Positions 36,928 through 45,263 of a stretch of DNA of 64,000 nt are shown here, in pieces; position 1 is the first letter of the stretch; the number at the start of each line of letters is the position of its first letter. The translations under genes and the position numbers were made by a program. Source of the DNA: an uncultured Roseovarius sp. (GTDB taxonomy: Bacteria > Pseudomonadota > Alphaproteobacteria > Rhodobacterales > Rhodobacteraceae); NCBI RefSeq assembly GCF_947489715.1, contig NZ_CANLER010000006.1:1-64000 (forward strand), given 5' to 3'. The notes beneath the pieces were generated by a model, which did no database searches, was not told where the DNA came from, and saw nothing but the letters and a program-made list of their open reading frames with translations.

Positions 36928-37566
36928 TCAGCCAGATGTACGCGGCAATCCTGTGCCAATCATGGAATCGCGCGTAACGAGATCAGCCAAGGCAACCTCG
37001 GTCATCCCATCCGTACCAGCAGGTCTGGCGGGCAAAACGATATAGCGCATATCGGCGGTACTGTCATGCACCCGAACCTGCATACTATCAGGCAGATCGA
37101 CCCCAAATTCGCGTAACACTGCCCGCGGTTCACGCACCGCCCGACTGCGGTATTCGCGCGTCTTATACCAATCCGGCGGCAACCCCAGCAGATTGCGTGG
37201 GTAGCAAGAACACAAGGTGCAAACGATCAGGTTATGAGTGTTTTCTGTGTTTTCCACGGCAATCAGGTTCAGCGGGCCGATATCAAATCCCATTTCGCGA
37301 CTGGCGGCGCTGGCATCTGCCAGCAGGCGCACCTTGAACTCTGGATCAACCCAGGCCCGCGCAACCACGGCGGCACCGTTTGCCGGGCTGCGCGCATCCA
37401 TGGCATCTATCTGCGCAGCGATTTCAGAAGGGGTTGTCACCCCTTTCTCGATCAGCAATTCGCGCACCGCGATTTCCATCTGCTGCCAATAGGTCAGCGG
37501 ACCGTCATTATCTTGACGGTAAGGGTGGCCTGAAGGACTCAGGTGGTCGTGATGATCATGCGGCAT
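36928..37566 (-). CDS. Nitrile hydratase-type alpha subunit (cobalt form), or thiocyanate hydrolase gamma-like
   Basis: A 212-residue protein with a His-rich N-terminus ('MPHDHHDHLSPSGHP'). The metal-binding claw 'VCTLCSCYP' has Thr at the third position, the cobalt type, in which two Cys are oxidised to sulfenic and sulfinic acids. 'YRSRAVREPRAVLREFG' and 'VTRDSMIG' are family hallmarks. Its beta partner is split into two genes upstream. The three-gene layout is that of thiocyanate hydrolase and toyocamycin nitrile hydratase rather than of two-subunit nitrile hydratase. Confidence 0.9.
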   Translation of the reverse strand: MPHDHHDHLSPSGHPYRQDNDGPLTYWQQMEIAVRELLIEKGVTTPSEIAAQIDAMDARSPANGAAVVARAWVDPEFKVRLLADASAASREMGFDIGPLNLIAVENTENTHNLIVCTLCSCYPRNLLGLPPDWYKTREYRSRAVREPRAVLREFGVDLPDSMQVRVHDSTADMRYIVLPARPAGTDGMTEVALADLVTRDSMIGTGLPRTSG

Positions 37567-37572
37567 TTGCGG

Positions 37573-37836
37573 TCACGCTTTCTCCAGCCAGTGTTCGTAT
37601 ATCTCGGCATCTACGGTATCTTTGGGCGCTTCCGCCACGTCGCCCCACAACTCTTCCATGGTGAAACGTACGCGCACCAATTGCTTTTGCTCGGCTTCGT
37701 GGCCATAGGCCAGTTGTTCCGGGTTTCCGAAGGCGCCCAGCCTGCGTTCGATCACGCCGGTCTTGCCGCGCAGATAGGCCGGCGCCCGCACATGACCCGG
37801 CGGCATCAGGGCTTTTACCCGCACCCGATCAGCCAT
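37573..37836 (-). CDS. Nitrile hydratase beta subunit, C-terminal half as a separate gene
   Basis: An 87-residue SH3-like barrel protein. ATG 37836 is chosen because it overlaps the upstream stop as ATGGCTGA with GAGG before it. 'GDRV'-type opening ('MADRVRVKALMPPGHVRAPA'), 'YLRGKTGVIERRLGAFGNPE' and the ending 'DTVDAEIYEHWLEKA' match the C-terminal half of NHase beta. It sits between the N-terminal half and the alpha subunit gene. Confidence 0.82.
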   Translation of the reverse strand: MADRVRVKALMPPGHVRAPAYLRGKTGVIERRLGAFGNPEQLAYGHEAEQKQLVRVRFTMEELWGDVAEAPKDTVDAEIYEHWLEKA

Positions 37837-38170
37837 CGTGCTGGGCCTCACCATAGCTTGCTCCTCGGGCGGCAACTTCGCCCATTTTCTGGGCCAGCTC
37901 TTCTAGAGAATAGGTGCCTGCCTCAAGCAGATTCTGGTTAACCGACGCAATCCAGCGTTCGTAGTAGCTGTGCTTTTCGAACGCATCTTCGCCCATGTCT
38001 TCCAGCGCGCGGCGCAGCCCGTCAACAGTGAAAAGGCCCTTGCCACCACATAGCACCATCAGCGCATCCACTCGCTTTTCCCAAAGGGCAAAGTCATGCC
38101 CGTCCAAGGGGATTTCTCCGGCAGTCTGACCGCCCATGTCATGCCAGCGGCGTCCATCAATATCACTCAT
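37829..38170 (-). CDS. Nitrile hydratase beta subunit, N-terminal half as a separate gene
   Basis: A 113-residue protein. 'MGGQTAGEIPLDG', 'FALWEKRVDALMVLCGGKG' and 'HSYYERWIASVNQNLLEAG' match the N-terminal half of NHase beta, ending with the family 'YSLEELAQKMGEV'. It overlaps the next gene by 8 bases. Similar small proteins are often listed as NHase accessory proteins. With its two downstream genes it should make a hetero-trimeric Co enzyme. Confidence 0.82.
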   Translation of the reverse strand: MSDIDGRRWHDMGGQTAGEIPLDGHDFALWEKRVDALMVLCGGKGLFTVDGLRRALEDMGEDAFEKHSYYERWIASVNQNLLEAGTYSLEELAQKMGEVAARGASYGEAQHDG

Positions 38171-38337
38171 GATCAGAAACCTAGGCTGCTGATGTCAGCC
38201 TGTCCACCACCTTGCGGATCAATTCTGAGATTACTTTTCGGTGACCATTTTTACGGGCACGAAGGTCTGATCCACCATACCAAATACAAGAATAGATGCT
38301 GGACCAATCATCTGCTGGCCAGTCGCATATGGTCGCA

Positions 38338-39414
38338 TCAATCCTCGTCTTCAGCGGTATCTGGCAAAATCAACGTCACCTCACCGCTGGCTTCCAGCGT
38401 CCGGATCGCATTCACGACGCCGGTCATTGCTTCTTCGCCATCTTTCGGTTTGACCTTGCCCAGTTCTTCCATTTCCTCGCGTATCGCCTCAGCCATGCGT
38501 TTGGACATGTTTTCAAGCAGGAATTCCGCCGCTGCTGGCATCTCACCTTCGGATGCCGACGCCGAATTCAATGCCATGACCAGTACGGATTGATCCACTT
38601 CGCGGATAATTTTGGGCACATCAACCGGGTTCAGACGTTCGGGGATATTGGTGAAGGTGAAGATGGCCTTGCGTACAAGCTCAGCAAATTCCTCATCCGT
38701 TTCGTTCAATCCGACCAGCACATCGTCGCGGGTGGCCGCGGGTGAGTAATTCAGAATCTCTCCCACGCGTTCGACCGGTCCACTGTCAAACGCGGTTTCT
38801 GGCACATCGTGCAACTGCGCCGCCAGCGACAGACCGATCCTGTCTACCGCTTCAGGTGTCACCGCCCCGGTTTGTGAAACCGCGTAAGTGATGCGGCGCG
38901 CTTTGTCCCCGGGCAATTTCCCCAGCAGCTGCGCCGCCTGTGGCACATCCAGCTTCGAAAGAACGACCGCCGCGACCTCAATACTTTCCTGTTCGATGAT
39001 CGGCACCAGATCTTCGATCTTGGCATGACGGATCTGTTCCCACGGATCGCCAAACTGGCGTACGCCAGCCTCTTTACGAAGACGTGCGGCGGTTTGCGGG
39101 CTGATCTTACCGTCAAGCGCACTCAGCGCGCCGGCAACACCACGGGGAAAGGTCAGCCCCATCGCCTCAAGCTCGGATGCGAATTCCGCGACCACGTCTG
39201 CAAGCGTTGAGCGATTGACATAGCGCATCGACCCCATCTGCGTGGTCAATGACGCCTGTAGCGGTTCAGGCAGATCGGTCAGCGGCACCTCGGCCCCTTC
39301 ATTCAGCAAGAAACGTACCACGATGGCCGCTTTTTGCCGCTTGGTCAGGCTGACCGTGCCGGTTCCCGGTATCTGCGGTGGCGACAATCGGGCAAGCGGT
39401 GTCATATCGTTCAT
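38338..39414 (-). CDS. fliG: Flagellar motor switch protein FliG
   Basis: A 358-residue protein; ATG 39414 follows GAGGGA. The N-terminal domain has 'SLTKRQKAAIVVRFLLNEGA', the middle domain 'IEQESIEVAAVVLSKLD' and the C-terminal domain 'FTFTNIPERLNPVDVPKIIR' with 'MSKRMAEAIREEMEELG'. FliG transmits torque at the rotor C-ring. The usual EHPQ motif is EQES here. No other flagellar gene is in the window, so it is a solitary copy. Confidence 0.9.
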   Translation of the reverse strand: MNDMTPLARLSPPQIPGTGTVSLTKRQKAAIVVRFLLNEGAEVPLTDLPEPLQASLTTQMGSMRYVNRSTLADVVAEFASELEAMGLTFPRGVAGALSALDGKISPQTAARLRKEAGVRQFGDPWEQIRHAKIEDLVPIIEQESIEVAAVVLSKLDVPQAAQLLGKLPGDKARRITYAVSQTGAVTPEAVDRIGLSLAAQLHDVPETAFDSGPVERVGEILNYSPAATRDDVLVGLNETDEEFAELVRKAIFTFTNIPERLNPVDVPKIIREVDQSVLVMALNSASASEGEMPAAAEFLLENMSKRMAEAIREEMEELGKVKPKDGEEAMTGVVNAIRTLEASGEVTLILPDTAEDED

Positions 39415-39535
39415 CCTGTCCCTCATTCCTGGGTTGGCCCCCAGAATAGGACAGGAAGGATGAAAATTTATCTAAGAACAAAGAGAAAACAGTCGGATCA
39501 TATATCCGACCGTTTTCAATCAGGTTGTACCTGGA

Positions 39536-39700
39536 TTAGCTGGTGACTTGAGGTACGCAGCTTTGGCTCTGGCTGTCCCAGACCGATCCTTCGGCGCAGG
39601 ACATGACCTGCTTGCTGTGGCCTTTGCTGCAACCCGGTCCGGCCACGGCGGCCGAAGCAAATGTAACCACTACAGCGGCTATCGCGAATTTCAGTTTCAT
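39536..39700 (-). CDS. Small secreted Cys-containing protein
   Basis: A 54-residue protein with a signal peptide (1-20, 'MKLKFAIAAVVVTFASAAVA'). The mature part has three Cys in 'GPGCSKG', 'VMSCAEGSVWD' and 'SQSCVPQ', resembling the 'G..WD..S.SCV' core of the adjacent TPR protein and of chitin-binding-like peptides. It is probably periplasmic. Function unknown. Confidence 0.7.
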   Translation of the reverse strand: MKLKFAIAAVVVTFASAAVAGPGCSKGHSKQVMSCAEGSVWDSQSQSCVPQVTS

Positions 39701-39779
39701 GCGCCCTCTCCTCTTGGACATGCAACATGCATATCACAAAAAGAGATATTTCGGGATCACAATTATCACAAAGCCGGTA

Positions 39780-40313
39780 TCAGTATGAATAGGTCGCGCC
39801 AGTTGCAATCGCCTGATAGAGCGAGGCTTCGGCCCAACTGCCCTCACCACCGCTTGATCGTATCGCCAATAGCTGCTGACGCGCACCGATCAGATCGCCT
39901 TGTTCGACCAAGGCCTGTCCCATGTAGGAGCGCGCCAGGGCGTTGCCTGGATTCTGCGCGATGGCTTTGCGGTAGAAGGCCATCCCCTTGTCGACATTGC
40001 CCAGTTTGCGGTGGGTGAATCCCCAATAAGTCAGCACCCGGTCATCATTCTGGTCCGACATTGCGGCCAAAACGGTCTGCGCATGTCCAAGCTGACCCGC
40101 ATAAGCGAATTCGCGCACCGCGCCGTAAAGCGTGTCGTCATCCAGAATAGAATTGCTGGCATGCACACAAGACCTGCTGCCCTTGTCCCAGATCTTACCG
40201 CTCTTGCATTTCTTGGTGGTCTCGGATGGTTTCGGGGCAGAAGACCCACCGCCCCCGGCGGCAAAAGCGAGGGCAGGAAGTACGAGGGCAATGGCAAGTG
40301 TAATACGAAACAT
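39780..40313 (-). CDS. Secreted TPR-repeat protein with N-terminal Cys motif
   Basis: A 177-residue protein from ATG 40313. The signal peptide is residues 1-18. 'KKCKSGKIWDKGSRSCVHA' (about 35-53) repeats the motif of the downstream small protein. Residues 65-165 hold about three TPR units ('GNVDKGMAFYRKAIAQNPGN', 'ARSYMGQALVEQGDLIGARQ'). It is likely a periplasmic scaffold; the partner is unknown. It lies upstream of the 54-residue protein on the same strand. Confidence 0.8.
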   Translation of the reverse strand: MFRITLAIALVLPALAFAAGGGGSSAPKPSETTKKCKSGKIWDKGSRSCVHASNSILDDDTLYGAVREFAYAGQLGHAQTVLAAMSDQNDDRVLTYWGFTHRKLGNVDKGMAFYRKAIAQNPGNALARSYMGQALVEQGDLIGARQQLLAIRSSGGEGSWAEASLYQAIATGATYSY

Positions 40314-40410
40314 AGTGGTTCCTTCGTCTTGTCGTTTCAAACTGTTCTAGTAGGAAAACGCATCAGGACGAGAATTATTCACCAAAAATTATTATTCCGT
40401 GTACTTACCC

Positions 40411-41718
40411 CTATTTTTCGCCAAATACCCGGGCGAAAATCGTGTCCACATGCTTGGTGTGATAGCCCAGATCGAATTTCTCTTCGATCTCCGCGGCGCT
40501 CAACGCAGCCAGCACATCCGCATCGCCCAGAAGCTCGGTCTTGAAATCCTTGCCCTCTTCCCAAACCTTCATCGCATTGCGCTGCACCAGCTTGTAACTG
40601 TCCTCGCGGCTGACACCGGCCTGGGTCAACGCCAGCAATACCCGCTGCGACATCACCAGACCGCGGAATTTGTTCATGTTCGCCAACATGTTATCTGGGT
40701 AGATCACCAGCTTGTCGACAACCATCGTCAGCCGCGCCAGCGCGAAATCCAGCGTGATCGTCGTATCCGGGCCGATGTTACGCTCGACAGAACTGTGCGA
40801 GATGTCACGCTCGTGCCATAGCGCTACATTCTCCATCGCCGGCACCACCGCCATGCGCACCAGCCGCGCCAGACCGGTCAGGTTTTCCGTCAGCACCGGG
40901 TTGCGCTTATGCGGCATCGCCGACGAACCCTTTTGGCCCTTGGAAAAAAATTCTTCAGCCTCCAAGACTTCGGTCCGCTGCATGTGACGAATTTCAGTAG
41001 CCACATTCTCGATGCTGCTGGCTACCACGCCGAGGGCCGCAAAAAAAGCCGCGTGACGATCGCGCGGGATGACCTGTGTGCTGATCGGCTCGGGCTCCAA
41101 CCCCAGCTTGGCGCAAACATGTTCCTCGACGCGCGGATCAATATTGGCAAAGGTACCGACCGCGCCTGAAATCGCACCCGTGGCGATCTCATAGCGCGCC
41201 TTTTCCAGCCGGTTCAGGTTGCGGTCCATCTCGGCATAGAAGCGGGCAAATGTAAGCCCCATCGTGGTCGGCTCGGCATGGATGCCGTGACTGCGGCCGA
41301 TCCGCACCGTATCCTTATGCTCGTAAGCGCGCCGCTTCAGCGCCGCCAGCAGACCCTTCATGTCTTCGATCAGAATATCCGCCGCGCGGGTCAGTTGCAC
41401 GTTGAAACAGGTATCCAGTACGTCACTGCTGGTCATCCCCTGATGCACAAACCGCGCCTCATCGCTGCCCACATGCTCGGCCAGATGGGTCAGGAATGCG
41501 ATCACGTCATGTTTGGTCACCGCCTCGATCTCGTCGATCCGGGCGACATCGAATTCCGCATCCTTGGCCTTCCACACCGCATCGGCGTTTTCGCGCGGGA
41601 TCACACCCAGATCGGCCATCGCATCACAGGCATGCGCCTCGATCTCGTACCAGATGCGGAACTTGGTCTTAGGCGACCAGATGGCAACCATGTCGGGGCG
41701 GGAATAGCGGGGAATCAT
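40411..41718 (-). CDS. purB: Adenylosuccinate lyase
   Basis: A 435-residue protein of normal length. The fumarase/aspartase superfamily signature 'GSSAMPHKRNP' supplies the catalytic Ser loop, and 'GMTSSDVLDTCFNVQL' and 'RSHGIHAEPTTMG' (catalytic His) are intact. It acts twice in purine synthesis, splitting SAICAR and adenylosuccinate. It is a single gene in this window. Confidence 0.97.
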   Translation of the reverse strand: MIPRYSRPDMVAIWSPKTKFRIWYEIEAHACDAMADLGVIPRENADAVWKAKDAEFDVARIDEIEAVTKHDVIAFLTHLAEHVGSDEARFVHQGMTSSDVLDTCFNVQLTRAADILIEDMKGLLAALKRRAYEHKDTVRIGRSHGIHAEPTTMGLTFARFYAEMDRNLNRLEKARYEIATGAISGAVGTFANIDPRVEEHVCAKLGLEPEPISTQVIPRDRHAAFFAALGVVASSIENVATEIRHMQRTEVLEAEEFFSKGQKGSSAMPHKRNPVLTENLTGLARLVRMAVVPAMENVALWHERDISHSSVERNIGPDTTITLDFALARLTMVVDKLVIYPDNMLANMNKFRGLVMSQRVLLALTQAGVSREDSYKLVQRNAMKVWEEGKDFKTELLGDADVLAALSAAEIEEKFDLGYHTKHVDTIFARVFGEK

Positions 41719-41839
41719 GTGGCGGTCCTTCGCGGATGCAGTATCGTTGCGCGCGGTTTAGACCGCCCGCGCGGCAGCGGCAAGACAGGAGCAGACAAGT
41801 GAGACGGAATGCCCATTTTCCAGAATCGGCAAAGTGTCC

Positions 41840-42241
41840 ATGACCCGGGTTCTGGATGATTTCGAGGGGAAATGGCGGCTCAAGCGCCAGATCACCCCGG
41901 CAACCACCCCGCCGGGGCAATTTCTGGGCGTCGCCACATGGTCACGAGCGGCGCACGGTCTGACCTATCACGAAATGGGCGAATTGCAGATCGCCGGTCA
42001 TCCAGCCATGTCGGCCGAACGCTGCTATCTCTGGCAATCAGACCTGTCGGTGTGGTTCGACGACGGTCGCTTCTTTCACCACGTGCCCGCTGTTGGAGGC
42101 GAAACCAGCCACTGGTGCGACCCTGACCAATATAACGGGATCTATGATTTCAGCAACTGGCCAAGATTCAGCGTGACCTGGCGGGTCAAAGGCCCTGCCA
42201 AGGATTACCGGATGGTCTCTGACTATGACCGGCTTCTGTGA
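41840..42241 (+). CDS. DUF6314 family protein
   Basis: A 133-residue protein from ATG 41840; GTG 41834 is 6 bases earlier in frame. It looks like a small lipocalin/calycin-like beta barrel: 'LDDFEGKWRLKRQITP' at the start, 'YHEMGELQIAG', 'WFDDGRFFHHVP' and 'FSVTWRVKGPAKDYRM'. Conserved Trp and His residues face the ends of strands. The function of the family is unknown. It is divergent from purB. Confidence 0.8.
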   Translation: MTRVLDDFEGKWRLKRQITPATTPPGQFLGVATWSRAAHGLTYHEMGELQIAGHPAMSAERCYLWQSDLSVWFDDGRFFHHVPAVGGETSHWCDPDQYNGIYDFSNWPRFSVTWRVKGPAKDYRMVSDYDRLL

Positions 42242-42339
42242 TCGTAGCCGCACTAGGGTCAAAAAACGAACCTTTGAAGTCCCTAAACTGCCACAATCAT
42301 GGGTACGATCAGAAACTTGACTAACGAACGGAATGCGTT

Positions 42340-42531
42340 GTGGAATTTTTGACTAACCTATTTTCATTCCTGGGTCTTTTTGGGGATATCGTTCCGTGGT
42401 TGGGCGTCATCGCGCTTGCATATTTCGTATCTGCCGCAGCAGACTTTCCGCGCAGTAAAGCGCGAAACCAATCTGAAGCGGGTTCCGGAGACATCAGCGC
42501 CCCCGGTGGGGATGGCGGAGACGGGTTTTAG
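42340..42531 (+). CDS. Small hypothetical membrane protein
   Basis: A 63-residue ORF with a GTG start. It has a hydrophobic segment at residues 4-34 ('GDIVPWLGVIALAYFVSAAA') and a Gly/Ser-rich acidic tail. No family is recognised and the ribosome-binding site is weak, so it may not be expressed. Confidence 0.4.
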   Translation: MEFLTNLFSFLGLFGDIVPWLGVIALAYFVSAAADFPRSKARNQSEAGSGDISAPGGDGGDGF

Positions 42532-42932
42532 ATCAGGCGCTTTTCTCGCTAGATCGATTTTTTGACCGCTTCGCCGGGTTGAAACAACGTCCGGTCTAGA
42601 ATCCTCTCCGGACATGACGCGGAGAACGAGCGCCGGACCGTGGAATGGCGCTGCAACATCTCAACGTGGTACTTTATCCTCGCCAAGCCCCTCCTTCTTC
42701 ACAGGAACGCGATACCTCACAGAAGCGCCAGCCCGTCGGGATGGTCCGGCGCTCGCCTGGCGCCTGTGGCTTGCTTCCGGGCGGGGTGGCTAGAATAAAC
42801 AGTTACCAGGTCGGCAAAGTGGCCAGTGGCTGGTTTGATCCCAAATCCACCGATGCTGCGCGTTCGATGAAGGTCCGCTTCACGAACCCAGGCCGTGTTG
42901 CCCCTCCGAAACCGATCTGATCTTATCCTTAC
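42532..42932. other. 400-bp stretch without a supportable gene, containing a 13-bp inverted repeat
   Basis: Overlapping ORFs of 91 and 97 residues run on opposite strands here and neither shows a recognisable family. CGAGCGCCGGACC (42627-42639) is inverted perfectly as GGTCCGGCGCTCG (42743-42755), 103 bp apart. This could be ends of a small mobile element or a long-range RNA stem. Confidence 0.5.
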
Positions 42933-44123
42933 ATGCTGAACGCCGTTATTCTCGCAACCGTGGTCCTCGCAGCCGCAATAATGATCTGGCCGCGCCTCGC
43001 CAACTCGCAAGTCTGGCGGGCGACGATTACGCCGCTGGCCTCCATCATCGGGAGCGGCTTCCTCGTTCTGGGGCCGATCCTTGACGTCAGCTATGGAGGA
43101 TATGCCCCTCTTGTCATGGTTGGATTGTGTGTAATAGCCTATCTGTTCGGAGCCGCGATCAGGTTCAACATTGCAGACATCGAAACACGGGCCGATCCGT
43201 CTCGGTTGCTCACAGGGCTAGAGACGGCAGCATCCGTTGTTCTTGCATTCGCCTTCATCGTTTCCGTCGCGTATTACCTCAATCTCTTTGGCGCATTTGG
43301 TGTGAGCCTGACAGCGCTGAACGATGCTTACCACGCTAACTTGCTGACCACCGCCGTTTTCCTGTTGATCCTTTTCACAGGTGCGACGCGCGGCTTTACG
43401 GCTCTTGAACGCATGGAACAGGTCTCTGTCGGCCTGAAACTGGCCATCATAGCGGGGCTATTGTTTGGCCTTGTCGTACACTTCGGACAAGTAACGGGCC
43501 AAGGCGCATTGCAGTTCGATCCACCGCAGGTCACAGGATGGGCGGGTGTGACGCTTATGGCGGGTCTGATCGTGACAGTTCAAGGTTTTGAAACTTCACG
43601 TTATCTTGGTGCCACCTATAACGCGCCCCTGCGCATTAGATCCATGCGGTTGGCACAGTGGATATCCACCGGAATCTACTGCCTATACATCGGACTGCTA
43701 ACCTACGCATTTGAGTCCGATCCACTTTCTTTGGATGAAACGGCGATCATTGATCTGATGCAGGTTGTTGCCCCGATCTTGCCTTTACTCTTGGTAGTCG
43801 CAGCACTTAGTGCACAGTTCAGCGCCGCAATCGCGGACACAAACGGTTCAGGTGGCTTGATTGCCGAGGCCACCAAAGGCGTCGTCCAAGAAAAGCTGGC
43901 CTATGCTATGTTGGTTAGCGTAGGGATCCTACTGACATGGACCGCAAACATCTTTGAAATCATCAGCTACGCATCGCGAGCATTCGCGCTTTATTATGCG
44001 ATACAGGCCAGTATCGCGGCAATCCGCGCATCGCAACGCGGACTTTCAACGCAAATGACTGCCTTTGCTATCCTAGCGCTAATGGGCGTCGCAGTCGCCC
44101 TGTTCGGAACTCCCGTCGAGTGA
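42933..44123 (+). CDS. Polytopic membrane protein, transporter-like
   Basis: A 396-residue hydrophobic protein with about 11 helices. The unwound-helix-like segment 'ASIIGSGFLVLGPIL' near residue 38 and the overall pattern recall the LeuT/APC fold, as does 'VTVQGFETSRYLG' in the middle. No substrate-specific motif is seen. It stands alone. It could be an amino-acid or osmolyte permease, but that is only a guess. Confidence 0.75.
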   Translation: MLNAVILATVVLAAAIMIWPRLANSQVWRATITPLASIIGSGFLVLGPILDVSYGGYAPLVMVGLCVIAYLFGAAIRFNIADIETRADPSRLLTGLETAASVVLAFAFIVSVAYYLNLFGAFGVSLTALNDAYHANLLTTAVFLLILFTGATRGFTALERMEQVSVGLKLAIIAGLLFGLVVHFGQVTGQGALQFDPPQVTGWAGVTLMAGLIVTVQGFETSRYLGATYNAPLRIRSMRLAQWISTGIYCLYIGLLTYAFESDPLSLDETAIIDLMQVVAPILPLLLVVAALSAQFSAAIADTNGSGGLIAEATKGVVQEKLAYAMLVSVGILLTWTANIFEIISYASRAFALYYAIQASIAAIRASQRGLSTQMTAFAILALMGVAVALFGTPVE

Positions 44124-44407
44124 AAAGCAGACCTACATTAACGATGCGCCGATGGCAGTTCTGTCTCGCAAACCGCCCTCAACTGAATGTGACCTGAGCA
44201 GCACCCAGGTCGGCACACCGAGTTGACAATATCCACAACTCGGCGGCGCAGGTCATATGATTTTCCGGGGTCTGCCCACGAAATCACCGCCGCACTGCGG
44301 CAACCACCCTGTTATGGAACCAATCCCGCAGCGTTTCGTTTTGTTTTCGCGCCGTAGCCGCGCTATAGCACCAGAAAACAGATCAAAACGTGCGAGGGAC
44401 AGACCAA

Positions 44408-45226
44408 ATGGCCGAACTTCTGACAGTGGAAAACCTGGGCAACCTGCTGATGCTATGCTTCCTGCAGGCCGTTCTGGGTTTTGACAACCTGCTCTACATC
44501 TCCATCGAGAGCCAGCGCGCGCCGGTGGCTCAGCAGAAATCCGTCCGCTACTGGGGCATTATCATCGCGGTCGCCTTACGGGTCGTGCTGCTTTTCGTGA
44601 TGATCCGGTTGATCGACGCAATGGCCGAGCCATTCTTTGTCTTCAACTCCCCCGGCGTGATCGAAGGCGGTGTGAACTTCGCCACCTGCGTCTTCATCAT
44701 CGGCGGTATCTTCATCATGTACACAGCCGTCAAAGAGATTGGCCACATGCTGACGATCGAGCATCTGGACACCGATGTTTCTTCGAAATCCGGCAAATCG
44801 GCCACGCAGGTGGTCATTCTGATCGTCATGATGAACCTGATCTTTTCGTTCGACTCGGTGCTGTCGGCGCTGGCGATCACCGATGTTTTCCCGATCCTGG
44901 CCACCGCCATCATCCTGTCTGGTCTGGCGATGCTGGTTCTGGCCGATGGCGTCACGCGGTTTCTTGAGAAAAACCGCATGTACGAGGTGCTGGGCCTCTT
45001 CATTCTGCTGATCGTTGGCGTGGTGCTTCTGGGCGAGGCCGGACAGGCCGCGGCACACGCGATGCATGACGACACGCTGGCGCTGAAATTCTTCGGCTAC
45101 GAGGTGGTGCCGATGTCCAAGACCACCTTCTATTTTTCGGTGGTGGTGCTGGTTGCGGTCGAGGTTATCCAGTCGGGCTACACCCGCAAGCTCAACGCCG
45201 AACGCCGCACGGCCTCGCGACACTGA
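44408..45226 (+). CDS. TerC-family integral membrane protein
   Basis: A 272-residue protein from ATG 44408. It has seven helices. The two paired acidic motifs of TerC are 'VLGFDNLLYISIE' in helix 1 and 'FSFDSVLSALAIT' in the middle, which line a metal-binding site in the family. Relatives (Alx, MeeF/MeeY, TerC) work in manganese export and envelope stress. It lies one gene away from an XpaC/TelA operon on the same strand. I looked for a yybP-ykoY-type leader in the 280 bp upstream and did not see one. Confidence 0.9.
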   Translation: MAELLTVENLGNLLMLCFLQAVLGFDNLLYISIESQRAPVAQQKSVRYWGIIIAVALRVVLLFVMIRLIDAMAEPFFVFNSPGVIEGGVNFATCVFIIGGIFIMYTAVKEIGHMLTIEHLDTDVSSKSGKSATQVVILIVMMNLIFSFDSVLSALAITDVFPILATAIILSGLAMLVLADGVTRFLEKNRMYEVLGLFILLIVGVVLLGEAGQAAAHAMHDDTLALKFFGYEVVPMSKTTFYFSVVVLVAVEVIQSGYTRKLNAERRTASRH

Positions 45227-45263
45227 CTGCTCTCAGCGCGTTCCGATACCCTGTCGGGGCGCG

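Noticed and set aside
42645-42920. 91-residue plus-strand ORF
   Set aside because: No recognisable family, no good ribosome-binding site, and an equally long ORF lies on the other strand.
44124-44407. Possible yybP-ykoY (manganese) riboswitch upstream of terC
   Set aside because: I looked for the conserved loop sequences and helix pattern and did not find them; only a weak GTTTTC/GAAAAC repeat is present.
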